Notes under the pieces: generated by a model
What the model saw: the letters and a program-made list of their open reading frames with translations, nothing else
The model's database searches: none
What the model was told of the DNA's origin: nothing
Translations under genes and position numbers: made by a program
Shown here: positions 30,026-39,259 of the stretch, piece after piece
How the letters are laid out: every line of letters starts with the position of its first letter
Numbering within the stretch: position 1 is the first letter of the stretch
Assembly: GCF_900218035.1 (NCBI RefSeq)
Contig: NZ_OBMR01000005.1
Location: 62,001-126,000, forward strand
Source: Pseudobutyrivibrio ruminis DSM 9787
Lineage (GTDB): Bacteria; Bacillota; Clostridia; Lachnospirales; Lachnospiraceae
Length of the DNA stretch: 64,000 nt
Direction of reading: 5' to 3'

Positions 30026-31455
30026 TTTAAATCCTCTCTAAGTCTTTCTCTTTTTCTATCTATCATTTCATCAATTCTGTCAATGTATAATTGAACGTCC
30101 TTGACATTTTCACATCTAGTAACTGTCTTGCCATGGTCAGCAACAAACTTGCATGAGCAGCCAGCACCAAGTGCCATTATAGTTTGTTTCTCTTCCATTA
30201 TCAAGATATTGTAAAGCCCCTCTTTACCTGGCATTGCATAACCAATATTCTCAAGATTTGCAGCCATATTTTTCTGACGATAAAGGTAATATGCATTCAT
30301 TCCCATATGATTTGCACAGTCCAGGCAAATATCCATATGAGTCTGTGAGTTCTCTATTAAATAATCGTCATAAGACTCTCTGTCAATGTTGAGACGAGCC
30401 GAATGCTTAAGAGCAAGTGAATGAACTGTAAGATTGTCTGGTGCCATCTTCTCAACTTCATCTAGAGTGTATTTTACATCCTCAATTGTCTCGCCAGGAA
30501 GGCCAAGAATCAAATCCATGTTGATGTTGTCAAAGCCAAGCTCTCTAGCCCATCCGTATACACGGTGAATATCCTCTACCTTATGGAATCTACCAATCAA
30601 ATCCAAAGTCTTTTGATTCATTGTCTGTGGGTTGATTGATATACGGCTGACTGGATGATTCTTCATAATTTGAAGCTTTTCGTATGTGATTGAATCTGGT
30701 CTGCCAGCCTCGATTGTGTATTCCAAAAGTGACTTTGTATCAAAGTATTTATCTACAAGTGTAAGAAGCTTTTCCAAATGCTCCTCATCCAAGGATGTTG
30801 GTGTACCGCCACCAATGTAGATGGTGGTAAGGCTCTTTTCCTTGCAGGACTCTGCTGTGAAAGCCATTTCCTTTTCAAGAGCATCCAAATAATCATCTAG
30901 CTTTTTCTTCCACAGCCCAATTGGGTATGAAGTGAATGAACAGTACAAACAGGTGCTAGGGCAAAATGGAATTCCAATATAAACGGAATAGCCATTGTCA
31001 TAATCTATCTTTGATAAAAGCTCATGCTCCTTGTGCGAAACCTGTAAGCTAAGGTTGATTTTTGCATCGGATGTACGATAGGTATCCTTCATGTATGAAG
31101 CAATAGCCTCATCATCTGCGCCATCTTCTATCATGCCAAGGCTAATTTTAGTTGGGCGGATGCCTGTAAGAGTACCCCATGGCAATTCCTTGCCGGTACG
31201 CTTGCTAAGACTTTCATAGATGGCAAGCTTCAGACGATTCTTTGTGTCTGGTCTGTCAGAATAATCGATTTCGATTTCTCTGCCATCCAGTGTGAGAACG
31301 TTGTCTGAGTAATTAACCTGCATCGAAAAAAGAAGCCCTGCATCCTCAGGTGTGGGCTCTGTAGAGATTTTGACCTCTTCCTTTGGATAAAAGGCTTTAA
31401 CTAGTGAATAAATATCATATTCAAAATTATCTTCGTTTAATTGTATGTAAATCAT
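30016..31455 (-). CDS. hemZ: HemZ-type radical SAM coproporphyrinogen dehydrogenase-like protein
   Basis: 479 residues. The radical SAM cluster is CPSTCLYC (C165, C169, C172) after YIGIPF, followed by YIGGGTPTSL and the HemN-type Q-T-N block SINPQTMNQKTLDLIG. The ~150-residue N-terminal extension is typical of HemZ. HemN relatives decarboxylate coproporphyrinogen III oxygen-independently, but HemZ proteins are not all proven to do so. It overlaps both neighbours by a few bases, and the rel-MBL-hemZ-hisS order is common in clostridia. Confidence 0.88.
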   Translation of the reverse strand: MIYIQLNEDNFEYDIYSLVKAFYPKEEVKISTEPTPEDAGLLFSMQVNYSDNVLTLDGREIEIDYSDRPDTKNRLKLAIYESLSKRTGKELPWGTLTGIRPTKISLGMIEDGADDEAIASYMKDTYRTSDAKINLSLQVSHKEHELLSKIDYDNGYSVYIGIPFCPSTCLYCSFTSYPIGLWKKKLDDYLDALEKEMAFTAESCKEKSLTTIYIGGGTPTSLDEEHLEKLLTLVDKYFDTKSLLEYTIEAGRPDSITYEKLQIMKNHPVSRISINPQTMNQKTLDLIGRFHKVEDIHRVYGWARELGFDNINMDLILGLPGETIEDVKYTLDEVEKMAPDNLTVHSLALKHSARLNIDRESYDDYLIENSQTHMDICLDCANHMGMNAYYLYRQKNMAANLENIGYAMPGKEGLYNILIMEEKQTIMALGAGCSCKFVADHGKTVTRCENVKDVQLYIDRIDEMIDRKRERLREDLKWL

Positions 31456-32075
31456 AAAAATGGATTGTATATCCTTTCTGTACCGATAGTGGTTGGCTCG
31501 TTGTGACCAGGGTAACAGATAGTATCATCTGAAAGAGTCATAAGCTTTGACTTGATTGAACCTACCAACTGACTCATGGAACCGCCTGGGAAATCTGTTC
31601 GTCCCACGGAACCACTAAACAATGTATCTCCGGTAAAAACTATATCTTCATTAGTGAAATAGAAGCAACATCCACCTGGTGTGTGACCTGGTGTGAAAAG
31701 GCACTTGATATGAAGTCCTGCTAAATCTATTTCCTCATCGTCCTTCAAAAAAACATCCGCGCTATAGCTTTTGGAATCTCCAAACATATCTCCTGAAAGG
31801 TTGATGCTTGGATTTTTAAGCTCCTCTGCTGTAGCCTCGTGTGTGTAAACCTTTATGCCATATTCCTTCGCTGTGGAAGCTGCCTCTCCAGCATGATCAA
31901 AATGACCATGAGTCAGAAGGATTGCAACAGGCTTTGTGCCAGTGCTTTCCACTGCAGACTTGATACGCTCAAAAGCTGAGCCTGGATCAATTATGATTGA
32001 TTCATTTGTATCTTCATTTATGGCTATATAGCAGTTTTCTGCCGCTGCTGGCAGAAGTACTTTTCCTACTTTCAT
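31452..32075 (-). CDS. Glyoxalase II-like metallo-beta-lactamase-fold hydrolase
   Basis: 207 residues with the metal motif THGHFDHAG (H56, H58, D60, H61), a second-site histidine in TPGHTPGGC, TGDTLFSGSVGRTD and the final PGHNEPT. This short glyoxalase II-like group hydrolyses thioesters or related compounds in the cytoplasm; the substrate is not known. It overlaps hemZ by 4 bp and starts 1 bp after the rel stop. Confidence 0.88.
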   Translation of the reverse strand: MKVGKVLLPAAAENCYIAINEDTNESIIIDPGSAFERIKSAVESTGTKPVAILLTHGHFDHAGEAASTAKEYGIKVYTHEATAEELKNPSINLSGDMFGDSKSYSADVFLKDDEEIDLAGLHIKCLFTPGHTPGGCCFYFTNEDIVFTGDTLFSGSVGRTDFPGGSMSQLVGSIKSKLMTLSDDTICYPGHNEPTTIGTERIYNPFL

Positions 32076-32076
32076 C

Positions 32077-34380
32077 TTATCCTCTAGGTCTTTCTACGTC
32101 GATGATAGACTCAACCTGCTTAATCTTTTCAACCAAAGAACGAAGCTGCTCGCGGCTTTGTGTACCAAACTTGATAGTGATGGTAGCAACGCCCTGTTTG
32201 CTTGTCTTGGAATGGATTGAGTCGATATCTATCTCTCTTTCGGTGAATATACGTGTGATATCAACCAAAAGTCCTGTACGGTTGTTTCCGTAAATATTGA
32301 TTTCTGTGAGGTATACTCCGCCCTTCTTGCCATCTTCCTCTGCGTCACGAGCCCACTCGGCCTCGATGAGACGTTCCTTTTCGAATTCTGGAAGATTAAT
32401 CATATTGATACAATCGGTACGGTGAATTGATACACCTCTTCCTCTGGTAACAAAACCTACGATTTCATCACCTGGAACTGGATTACAACACTTTGAGAAA
32501 CGAACTGAAACATCGTAAAGTCCGCTAACTGTAATACCATTTTTAGACTTTGGCTTAGCTTCCTTGCCTGAACCAGAATGCTCTGCCAAGATTTCTTCGT
32601 CGGTAACCTTAACTGGGTGATCCTTCTGCCATGCAGAGAACATTCTGTTGATAACAGCACCCTCTTTGATGGCACCCTGACCAACTGCTGCGAGGCAATC
32701 TTCCCAGCTGTGGAATCCGTATTTATTAATAATGATTTCCTGATATTTAGGCTTGTTTATATCGCCAAGATCCACGCCCTTTTGCTTTGCAGAACCAATG
32801 AGAAGTTCCTTACCTTTGGCAATATTTTCGTCCTTGGACTGACTGCGGAACCACTGATTGATTTTGTTCTTTGCCTGTGAACTTTTGACAATACTCAACC
32901 AGTCACGGCTTGGGCCGTTTGTATTCTGAGATGTGACAATCTCGATACGGTCTCCGTTTTGGATGACATAGTCGATTGGCACAAGCTTGCCGTTGACTTT
33001 GGCACCAATCATTTTGTTTCCTACTGCCGAATGGATGGCATAGGCAAAATCGATAGGTGTTGAACCGTTTGGCAGATTCTTAACATCACCTGATGGGGTG
33101 AAACAAAATACTGTATCAGAGAACAGGTTAAGATCTGATTTTAATAAGGAAGAAAACTCTTTATTATCTGAGATTTCCTGCTGCCACTCGAGGATTTCAC
33201 GAAGCCATGAAAGCTTTTCTTCCTCGCCCATAACAGTAGAGCCTTCACCGCTCTCCTTGTATTTCCAGTGAGCTGCAATACCGTATTCGCTAGTACGATG
33301 CATTTCGTATGTACGAATCTGGATTTCGAATGGCGCACCATTAGGTCCGATAACTGTAGTATGCAAAGACTGGTACATGTTTGGCTTTGGCATAGCGATG
33401 TAATCCTTGAAACGACCTGGAATAGGTGTGTACATTTCATGGATAACACCAAGTGCTGCATAACAGTCCTTGATAGAATCTACAATGATTCGAACTGCAA
33501 ATAAATCGTATATTTGATCGATGGTCTTGTGCTGATTAACCATCTTTTTGTAGATGCTAAAGAAATGCTTTGCACGGCCATAAACCTCTGCATCGATTTC
33601 CGCATCCTTTATATGCTTTGAAACATCCTCTACAAGAGAATTAATGTATTCTGTACGCTGACTCTTTCTGAGTGCGATTTTTTCAACTAAGTCGTAGTAA
33701 GCATCTGGCTCCAGATACTTAAGTGAAAGGTCATCAAGCTCGATTTTAACCTTGCTGATACCAAGACGCTGAGCAAGTGGAGCATAGATTTCCATGGTCT
33801 CACGCGCTTTTTCCTTTTGCTTTTCAGGACGCATGTACTTCAAAGTACGCATGTTGTGAAGTCTATCTGCAAGCTTGATAAGGATGACACGGATATCCTT
33901 TGCCATTGCAAGAAACATCTTTCGAAGGTTTTCCGCCTGGATTTCTACCTTATCCGCATCATAATTTAACTGTCCTAACTTTGTGACACCATCCACAAGC
34001 TCTGCAACTTCGTCAGAGAACTCTGCTGCTATCTCTTCCTTTGTATAGATGGTATCCTCAACGACGTCGTGAAGAAGACCAGCCACGATTGTTTCTTTAT
34101 CAAGTTCCAAATCAGCAAGGATAATTGCAACGCAAAGTGGATGAATGATATATGGCTCACCAGATTTACGCACCTGTCCCTCATGGGCTTTATGTGCAAG
34201 GTTGTAGCCCTTTTCAATCATAGAAATGTCTGTGTTAGGATGATATTTGCGCACTCTATCAATGAGCTCCTTATAGAGCTCGTCTGGATCAACAAAGTCC
34301 GCAGTAGCGATGACACCCTGGCTTTCAAAGGCAATATTGTTTTCTAGCTTTTCTAATTCGTCCCTGTTTTGAACTGCCAT
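32077..34380 (-). CDS. rel: Bifunctional (p)ppGpp synthetase/hydrolase
   Basis: 767 residues from ATG 34380, chosen because AAGGTGG lies 7 bp upstream and the predicted promoter overlaps the start of the longer ORF. Hydrolase HD motif H104-D105 in GLLHDVVEDT; synthetase domain with YDLFAVRIIV and GRFKDYIAMPKPNMYQSLHT; a TGS domain (CFTPSGDVKNLPNGSTPIDFA); and a C-terminal ACT domain. All parts needed for both making and degrading the alarmone are present. It heads the rel-MBL-hemZ-hisS operon. Confidence 0.95.
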   Translation of the reverse strand: MAVQNRDELEKLENNIAFESQGVIATADFVDPDELYKELIDRVRKYHPNTDISMIEKGYNLAHKAHEGQVRKSGEPYIIHPLCVAIILADLELDKETIVAGLLHDVVEDTIYTKEEIAAEFSDEVAELVDGVTKLGQLNYDADKVEIQAENLRKMFLAMAKDIRVILIKLADRLHNMRTLKYMRPEKQKEKARETMEIYAPLAQRLGISKVKIELDDLSLKYLEPDAYYDLVEKIALRKSQRTEYINSLVEDVSKHIKDAEIDAEVYGRAKHFFSIYKKMVNQHKTIDQIYDLFAVRIIVDSIKDCYAALGVIHEMYTPIPGRFKDYIAMPKPNMYQSLHTTVIGPNGAPFEIQIRTYEMHRTSEYGIAAHWKYKESGEGSTVMGEEEKLSWLREILEWQQEISDNKEFSSLLKSDLNLFSDTVFCFTPSGDVKNLPNGSTPIDFAYAIHSAVGNKMIGAKVNGKLVPIDYVIQNGDRIEIVTSQNTNGPSRDWLSIVKSSQAKNKINQWFRSQSKDENIAKGKELLIGSAKQKGVDLGDINKPKYQEIIINKYGFHSWEDCLAAVGQGAIKEGAVINRMFSAWQKDHPVKVTDEEILAEHSGSGKEAKPKSKNGITVSGLYDVSVRFSKCCNPVPGDEIVGFVTRGRGVSIHRTDCINMINLPEFEKERLIEAEWARDAEEDGKKGGVYLTEINIYGNNRTGLLVDITRIFTEREIDIDSIHSKTSKQGVATITIKFGTQSREQLRSLVEKIKQVESIIDVERPRG

Positions 34381-34414
34381 GATATCACCACCTTCCATGA
34401 AAAAATTATTAAAT

Positions 34415-34443
34415 ATTATATAATTTAACAGGCTAAAAAGCAA
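34415..34443 (-). promoter_or_regulatory. Sigma-A type promoter for rel
   Basis: On the minus strand TTGCTT, a 17-bp spacer and a perfect TATAAT (34415-34420). Transcription would start near 34408, giving a ~28-nt leader. Confidence 0.65.
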
Positions 34444-34526
34444 TAATTCTAGGCGTATATCTGTGGTGAAATATTAGTTTAGCCTAAAATCTTATTTCGC
34501 TTAATGTGTAATATACATATATCATA

Positions 34527-34808
34527 TTATTTTCTAACTGGCTGAACTGTTAATGATAATTCCAATTGTTTAAAAATCTTTAGCATAGTAGCTAAATTAG
34601 GTATGCTCACACCTGATTCTATTCTTGCCACAGATGAATGAGGTATGCCACATAAGGTCGCCAATTCTCTTTGTGATAAATGAAGATTATGACGTTGCTG
34701 AATCATTGCCCCAACAATAGCAGAAATTTCTTCTGCCTCATCAATATCTCGTCCTAACTTTTGATTAGTTTTTCTAACTTTTTCTTTGTACTTAGTCCAA
34801 TCACTCAT
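34527..34808 (-). CDS. HTH-type antitoxin (HigA-like)
   Basis: 93 residues from ATG 34808, with AAAGGGG 7 bp upstream; the longer ORF begins inside the toxin gene without a good site. An XRE helix-turn-helix fills the C-terminal half (LSQRELATLCGIPHSSVARIE). The N-terminal part is probably the toxin-binding region. The toxin gene comes first with a 4-bp gap, the HigBA order. It probably represses its own promoter through the inverted repeat upstream of the toxin gene. Confidence 0.85.
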   Translation of the reverse strand: MSDWTKYKEKVRKTNQKLGRDIDEAEEISAIVGAMIQQRHNLHLSQRELATLCGIPHSSVARIESGVSIPNLATMLKIFKQLELSLTVQPVRK

Positions 34809-34812
34809 ACAA

Positions 34813-35172
34813 TTACCCCTTTCTTGAAATCCAATCATCACGCTCTGCTTTTGCTTTTTCTATCTCTCTACGTGGAGTTTTTTGAGTCTTCTTTCTAAAA
34901 TGATGCAATAAAACATAGGTATCATCTTTAAAAAAGAAAAATAACACTCTGTTATTCCCAGGTCTCAACTCCCATATATCTTCATCCAGATGCTTAGTAA
35001 CATTTTCTCCTAGTTTAGTTCCATAATCCTCTAGAAACTGAATGTACTGTATTGCTTGTTTGTATTGAATTCTTGCGTCTTTATTTGTCTCAGCTTTTTG
35101 TGAAAGACCTTCCAAAAACTCCTCTATATCGCACTCTCCTCTTACATTGCGATAAAAGTCAATTTGAAACAT
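34813..35172 (-). CDS. RelE/HigB-type toxin (Gp49-like)
   Basis: 119 residues with the small RelE-fold pattern: IEEFLEGLSQK, a helical middle, DEDIWELRPGNNRVLFFF and YVLLHHFRKKTQKTP. The last block resembles the basic catalytic strand of HigB/Gp49 mRNA interferases, which cut mRNA on the ribosome. A helical, charged tail follows. It is paired with the HTH gene immediately downstream and has its own promoter. Confidence 0.82.
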   Translation of the reverse strand: MFQIDFYRNVRGECDIEEFLEGLSQKAETNKDARIQYKQAIQYIQFLEDYGTKLGENVTKHLDEDIWELRPGNNRVLFFFFKDDTYVLLHHFRKKTQKTPRREIEKAKAERDDWISRKG

Positions 35173-35198
35173 AAAATATCCTCGTTTCCTTATTAATC

Positions 35199-35239
35199 AT
35201 GATAGCATCAATGCGTTCATTAATCAATTAACTGATTAA
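35199..35239 (-). promoter_or_regulatory. Promoter and overlapping operator of the toxin-antitoxin pair
   Basis: On the minus strand -35 TTGATT (35222-35227), a 17-bp spacer and -10 TATCAT (35199-35204). The inverted repeat TTAATCA-ATTAAC-TGATTAA (35220-35239) covers the -35, an expected position for autorepression by the HTH antitoxin. Further TTAATCA-like matches lie close by. Confidence 0.6.
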
Positions 35240-35371
35240 CTAATATAAAGAATTATAACAAGTCATGTGTCCATAAATAATCCCATCTAACACAAATTTG
35301 AGATTAATTTTAGTATGAAGCATATCATCTATTTATAATCACTTGCCCCATCTGTACAAATTCGTTATTTT

Positions 35372-35400
35372 TTGATAATATTAAGCTGTTTTGATTATTA
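35372..35400 (+). promoter_or_regulatory. Candidate promoter for the ABC-F gene
   Basis: TTGATA, a 17-bp spacer and TTATTA. A second possible pair, TTGTTT/TATAGA (35422-35450), would start transcription only ~8 nt before the ATG and looks less likely. The rest of 35240-35464 holds nothing I recognise. Confidence 0.35.
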
Positions 35401-35464
35401 GTTGGACTTCACTGGCTTGCCTTGTTTTCCAACTTGTTTTTTTGTATAGAGAAAGGATATGTAA

Positions 35465-37102
35465 ATGATTCAAGCAAATAACGTCACTCTTCGTTTCGGC
35501 AAGAAAGCCTTATTCGAAGAGGTTAATATCAAATTTACAGAGGGTAACTGCTACGGTATCATCGGTGCTAACGGTGCTGGTAAGTCTACTTTCCTTAGAA
35601 TTTTATCTGGTCAGTTAGAGCCTACTAGCGGCGAAATCACAATGAGCCCTGGTAACAGACTTTCATTCTTAGAGCAGGATCACTTCAAGTACGATGAGTT
35701 CACAGCTCTTGATACAGTAATTATGGGTAATCAGCGTCTTTACGACATTATGAAAGAAAAGGACGCTATCTATATGAAGGAAGACTTTTCTGATGAGGAT
35801 GGTATCCGCGCAGCTGAGCTTGAGTCTGAGTTTGCTGAGATGGATGGTTGGAATGCAGAAGCAGATGCTGCTACTCTTCTTAACGGCCTTGGTGTTGATA
35901 CAGAGTTCCACTATACACAGATGTCAGAGCTTCCTGGTGCATTAAAGGTCAAGATTCTTCTTGCAAGAGCACTTTTCGGTTCACCAGATGTACTTCTTCT
36001 CGATGAGCCTACTAACCACCTTGATTTGGATGCTATCGCATGGCTTGAGGAGTTCCTTATCAACTTCGAGAACACAGTCATCGTTGTATCCCATGACCGT
36101 TACTTCTTAAATAAGGTATGTACACATACTGCAGATATCGACTACGGCAAGATTCAGCTTTACGCTGGTAACTATGATTTCTGGTATCAGTCTTCACAGC
36201 TTATCATTCAGCAGCGTAAGGAAGCTAATAAGAAAAAGGAAGAGCAGATTAAAGAATTACAGGAGTTCATCCAGAGATTCTCTGCTAACGCTTCTAAGTC
36301 TAAGCAGGCTACATCACGTAAGCGTGCATTAGAGAAGATTCAGCTTGATGACATCCGTCCATCTAGCCGTAAGTATCCATACATCGATTTCAGACCAGCT
36401 CGTGAAATCGGAAACGAGGTTCTTTCAGTAGAAAACCTTACAAAGACAATTGATGGTGAGCTTATCCTTGATCACCTTACATTTAATGTTGGCCGTGAGG
36501 ACAAAATCGCTCTTGTTGGTTCAAACGAAAAGGCTAAGACAGTTCTCTTCCAGATTCTTGCTGGTGAGATGGAGCCAGACGAAGGAAGCTACAAGTGGGG
36601 TGTTACAACATCTCAGTCATACTTCCCTAAGGACAACACAGAGATTTTCAACACAGACCTTCTCATTGTAGATTGGCTTACACAGTTCTCTGAAATCAAG
36701 GATGCTACTTATGTTCGTGGATTCCTTGGCCGTATGCTTTTCGCAGGCGACGACGGAGCTAAAAAAATGAAGGTATTATCCGGTGGTGAAAAGGTACGTG
36801 TACTTCTTTCACGTATGATGATTGAAAACTCAAACGTACTCATGCTCGATGAGCCTACTGACCACCTTGATATGGAATCAATCACAGCACTTAACACTGG
36901 TCTCCAGAAGTTCTCAGGAGTAATCCTCTTCTCTTCTCGTGACCACGAAATCGTACAGACAACAGCAAACCGTATCATCGAAATCCTTCCTAACGGAAGC
37001 ATGATTGACAAGATGACTACATACGACGAATACCTTGAGTCAGACGAAATGGCTCGTAAGCGTACAGTACTTGAGTTATCTTCTGATGAACTTGATGATT
37101 AA
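35465..37102 (+). CDS. ABC-F family ATPase (YkpA/YbiT-like)
   Basis: 545 residues with two ABC domains joined by a basic linker (about 240-310), no membrane segments and no export partner. ABC-F proteins act on ribosomes. The first domain has a canonical Walker A (GANGAGKST, 34-42) and LLLDEPTNHLD, but its signature reads LPGALKVK. The second has a good LSGGEK signature and MLDEPTDHLD, while its Walker A is GSNEKAKT. Such reciprocal drift is seen in the YkpA/YbiT branch as I recall it. Codon choice looks biased toward a few codons, as in highly expressed genes. Start ATG follows AAAGGATATGTAA. Confidence 0.88.
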   Translation: MIQANNVTLRFGKKALFEEVNIKFTEGNCYGIIGANGAGKSTFLRILSGQLEPTSGEITMSPGNRLSFLEQDHFKYDEFTALDTVIMGNQRLYDIMKEKDAIYMKEDFSDEDGIRAAELESEFAEMDGWNAEADAATLLNGLGVDTEFHYTQMSELPGALKVKILLARALFGSPDVLLLDEPTNHLDLDAIAWLEEFLINFENTVIVVSHDRYFLNKVCTHTADIDYGKIQLYAGNYDFWYQSSQLIIQQRKEANKKKEEQIKELQEFIQRFSANASKSKQATSRKRALEKIQLDDIRPSSRKYPYIDFRPAREIGNEVLSVENLTKTIDGELILDHLTFNVGREDKIALVGSNEKAKTVLFQILAGEMEPDEGSYKWGVTTSQSYFPKDNTEIFNTDLLIVDWLTQFSEIKDATYVRGFLGRMLFAGDDGAKKMKVLSGGEKVRVLLSRMMIENSNVLMLDEPTDHLDMESITALNTGLQKFSGVILFSSRDHEIVQTTANRIIEILPNGSMIDKMTTYDEYLESDEMARKRTVLELSSDELDD

Positions 37103-37112
37103 TTAATATTAC

Positions 37113-37214
37113 AAAAGCCACTATGTTACGGCCACAAGCCTACTGATTTCTCCACTCGACAACACGTCTCGCTTGAGAAATAGTAGAGCTTGATGCCTAC
37201 ATAGTGGCTTTTTT
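37113..37214 (+). repeat. Structured repeat, copy A (also terminator-like)
   Basis: An imperfect palindrome between two convergent genes. The outer stem pairs CACTATGT with ACATAGTG and is extended by GCC/GGC, ending in a T run, so it can terminate the ABC-F transcript. Inside lie CAAGC/GCTTG, then CTACTGATTTCTC/GAGAAATAGTAG with one bulged base, and the apical segment CTCGACAACACGTCTCGCTT. The conserved strings TTACG, ACAAGCC, TCTCGCTTGAGAA and AGAGCTTG recur in copies B and C. Confidence 0.8.
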
Positions 37215-37237
37215 ACTCTTATGAAGATTCCCTAGTA

Positions 37238-38524
37238 CTATTCGTACCTTAACGCTTCAATCGGATTAAGTTTCGCAGCTTTGTTAGCTGGATAGTATCC
37301 GAAGAAGATTCCGATGGCCATAGAGAAGGCTACGGCTATTATGATGGCGCTAATTGACACGGATGCTGAGTAGCCCATGTATGTAGCTGCTACGGATCCA
37401 AGAACAACACCAAGTATGATTCCGATAAGTCCACCCATTATACAGATAACAACTGATTCTGTAATGAACTGAAGCCTGATGGAACCGTTTGTTGCTCCAA
37501 GTGCCTTTCTAGTACCAATTTCTTTAGTACGCTCTGTGATTGATACAAGCATGATATTCATAACACCAATACCACCAACAACAAGAGATATACCTGCGAT
37601 AATCGCAAGGGCAAGCTCAATTGTTCCAATCATTGTGGTCATTGATTCAATCATGCTGGCCATGCTTGTAACTGAAACCTCATAATCATCATTGTTTGAG
37701 TAATACATAGTGTTGAAATAAGTTTCAACAGTGTCTGCAAACTCCTCTGAATCTGTATCGATTGTTGTTATAAGTGTAAAGCTTTCATATCCATCATTGA
37801 TTGTATGAAGCTGAGTTCTAGCTGTATCGTAAGGGATGTACAAATCTGTTGTTGTATCCTCAGTAGAATCGCTAGACCATGTACTATCATCGTATTCATA
37901 AACACCTACGATGTAGTATGTGTAATACTTTCCATTAATGCTGATTTCTACAGCAGACCCCAAAGCAGCGGAAGTATCCCCCTCAAACATGTTATTAACA
38001 AAGTAGTTTGAAACAATACAAACCTTCTGAGCATTTTCATAATCCTTTTCTATGAATGTACGACCTGCAAGTATCTCTGGGTCGTTGTATTCCATATAAT
38101 CCTCGTTGTAACCTACAACATTTACATATGCATATAAATCACCGTCGATGGCTGTACCTGAACCAACAGTTGATGAAAGAAGTGTATATTTTATATTATC
38201 GCTATATTCCTCAAGGAATGAATCTATCATATCGTCGGTAATGTAATCCTCTGTGTCCATAGATCTGCGATTTCCGGCGCCAAAGTGCAATCCTGAAGAA
38301 GTAGTCTCCTCGGAAGTGCTCTTTGCTGATACACCAACTGTTAAGTTATTTGCTCCCATCTCCTGCATCTGTGTGTTAACCATAACAGTGATAGAATTAC
38401 CAACCGTCATGATTGCAATAACGGATGCAATACCGATGATGATACCAAGCATTGTAAGTAGGGAACGCATTATATTGGACTTTAGTCCTGCCAGTGCCAG
38501 GAGGACGTTTTCCATAATTAGCAT
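37238..38524 (-). CDS. MacB-like ABC permease (operon 2)
   Basis: 428 residues from ATG 38524, which overlaps the ATPase stop as ATGCTAA and has AAGGAGG upstream. This start gives the same length as its paralogue at 41047-42333. One N-terminal helix, a large extracellular MacB periplasmic-core-like domain (about 45-290) and three C-terminal helices with the FtsX-type TERTKEIGTRKALGA loop. It belongs to the mechanotransmission-type exporters that move peptides or drugs. It is nearly the same as its paralogue in the membrane parts but diverged in the ectodomain. Confidence 0.9.
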   Translation of the reverse strand: MLIMENVLLALAGLKSNIMRSLLTMLGIIIGIASVIAIMTVGNSITVMVNTQMQEMGANNLTVGVSAKSTSEETTSSGLHFGAGNRRSMDTEDYITDDMIDSFLEEYSDNIKYTLLSSTVGSGTAIDGDLYAYVNVVGYNEDYMEYNDPEILAGRTFIEKDYENAQKVCIVSNYFVNNMFEGDTSAALGSAVEISINGKYYTYYIVGVYEYDDSTWSSDSTEDTTTDLYIPYDTARTQLHTINDGYESFTLITTIDTDSEEFADTVETYFNTMYYSNNDDYEVSVTSMASMIESMTTMIGTIELALAIIAGISLVVGGIGVMNIMLVSITERTKEIGTRKALGATNGSIRLQFITESVVICIMGGLIGIILGVVLGSVAATYMGYSASVSISAIIIAVAFSMAIGIFFGYYPANKAAKLNPIEALRYE

Positions 38525-39249
38525 GCTAAATCCTCCTTTATTGTTTCCCACTGACCTTTCGACTCACCTCTTATATCACCATCGCGAAGTGTGATGATAC
38601 GCTCTGTCTCTAAAGAAAGCTCATTTGAGTGAGTTATTAAAACGATGGTCTTGCCCTGCTCCTCATGAAGCTTGTGGAATATATCCATAATCAAGCGTCC
38701 TGTTGCAGAATCAAGGGCACCTGTAGGCTCATCTGCAAGAATGATTGCCGGGTCATTTGCCATAGCTCTTGCAATGGCTACACGCTGTTTCTGTCCACCA
38801 GAGAGCTCGTCAGGATTGTGCATCATTCTGTTTGTCATGCCTACCTGCTCCAAAAGCATTTTTGCTCTTTCATTTCTCTCTGCTCTTCCAATGCCGGCGT
38901 ACATCATTGGAAGCTCCACATTTTTGATAGCATTTGTTCTAGCTATCAGATTGTATGTCTGAAATACAAATCCAATTTTCTTGTTTCTTAAAATAGATAA
39001 TTCGTGGTCCTTTGCTTTTTCAATATCTACACCATCAAGTGTATATTCACCACTTGTAGGTCTATCCAAGGCACCAATTATATTCATAAGTGTAGACTTT
39101 CCTGAACCAGACTGTCCAACTATTGATACGAATTCGCCTTCACGGACGCTAAAATTAACGCCGTGAAGTACTTCAAATTCGTTTGGTGTGCCGATGAAGA
39201 AGCTCTTATGGATGTCACGAAGATCTAACATGATATCTCCTGCTGCCAT
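38518..39249 (-). CDS. MacB/LolD-type ABC ATPase (operon 2)
   Basis: 243 residues with Walker [10 protein letters not shown], signature [15 protein letters not shown], Walker [12 protein letters not shown] and the H-loop ITHS. The N-terminus [20 protein letters not shown] is typical of this family. It powers the permease whose start overlaps its stop and works with the adaptor encoded 10 bp upstream. It is very similar to the ATPase of operon 1, so the two could be interchangeable. Confidence 0.93.
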   Translation of the reverse strand: MAAGDIMLDLRDIHKSFFIGTPNEFEVLHGVNFSVREGEFVSIVGQSGSGKSTLMNIIGALDRPTSGEYTLDGVDIEKAKDHELSILRNKKIGFVFQTYNLIARTNAIKNVELPMMYAGIGRAERNERAKMLLEQVGMTNRMMHNPDELSGGQKQRVAIARAMANDPAIILADEPTGALDSATGRLIMDIFHKLHEEQGKTIVLITHSNELSLETERIITLRDGDIRGESKGQWETIKEDLAC

Positions 39250-39259
39250 AATTCACCTC

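Noticed and set aside
34381-34443. Longer N-terminus of Rel
   Set aside because: The extra 21 codons overlap the promoter -10 and -35, and a strong ribosome-binding site serves ATG 34380.
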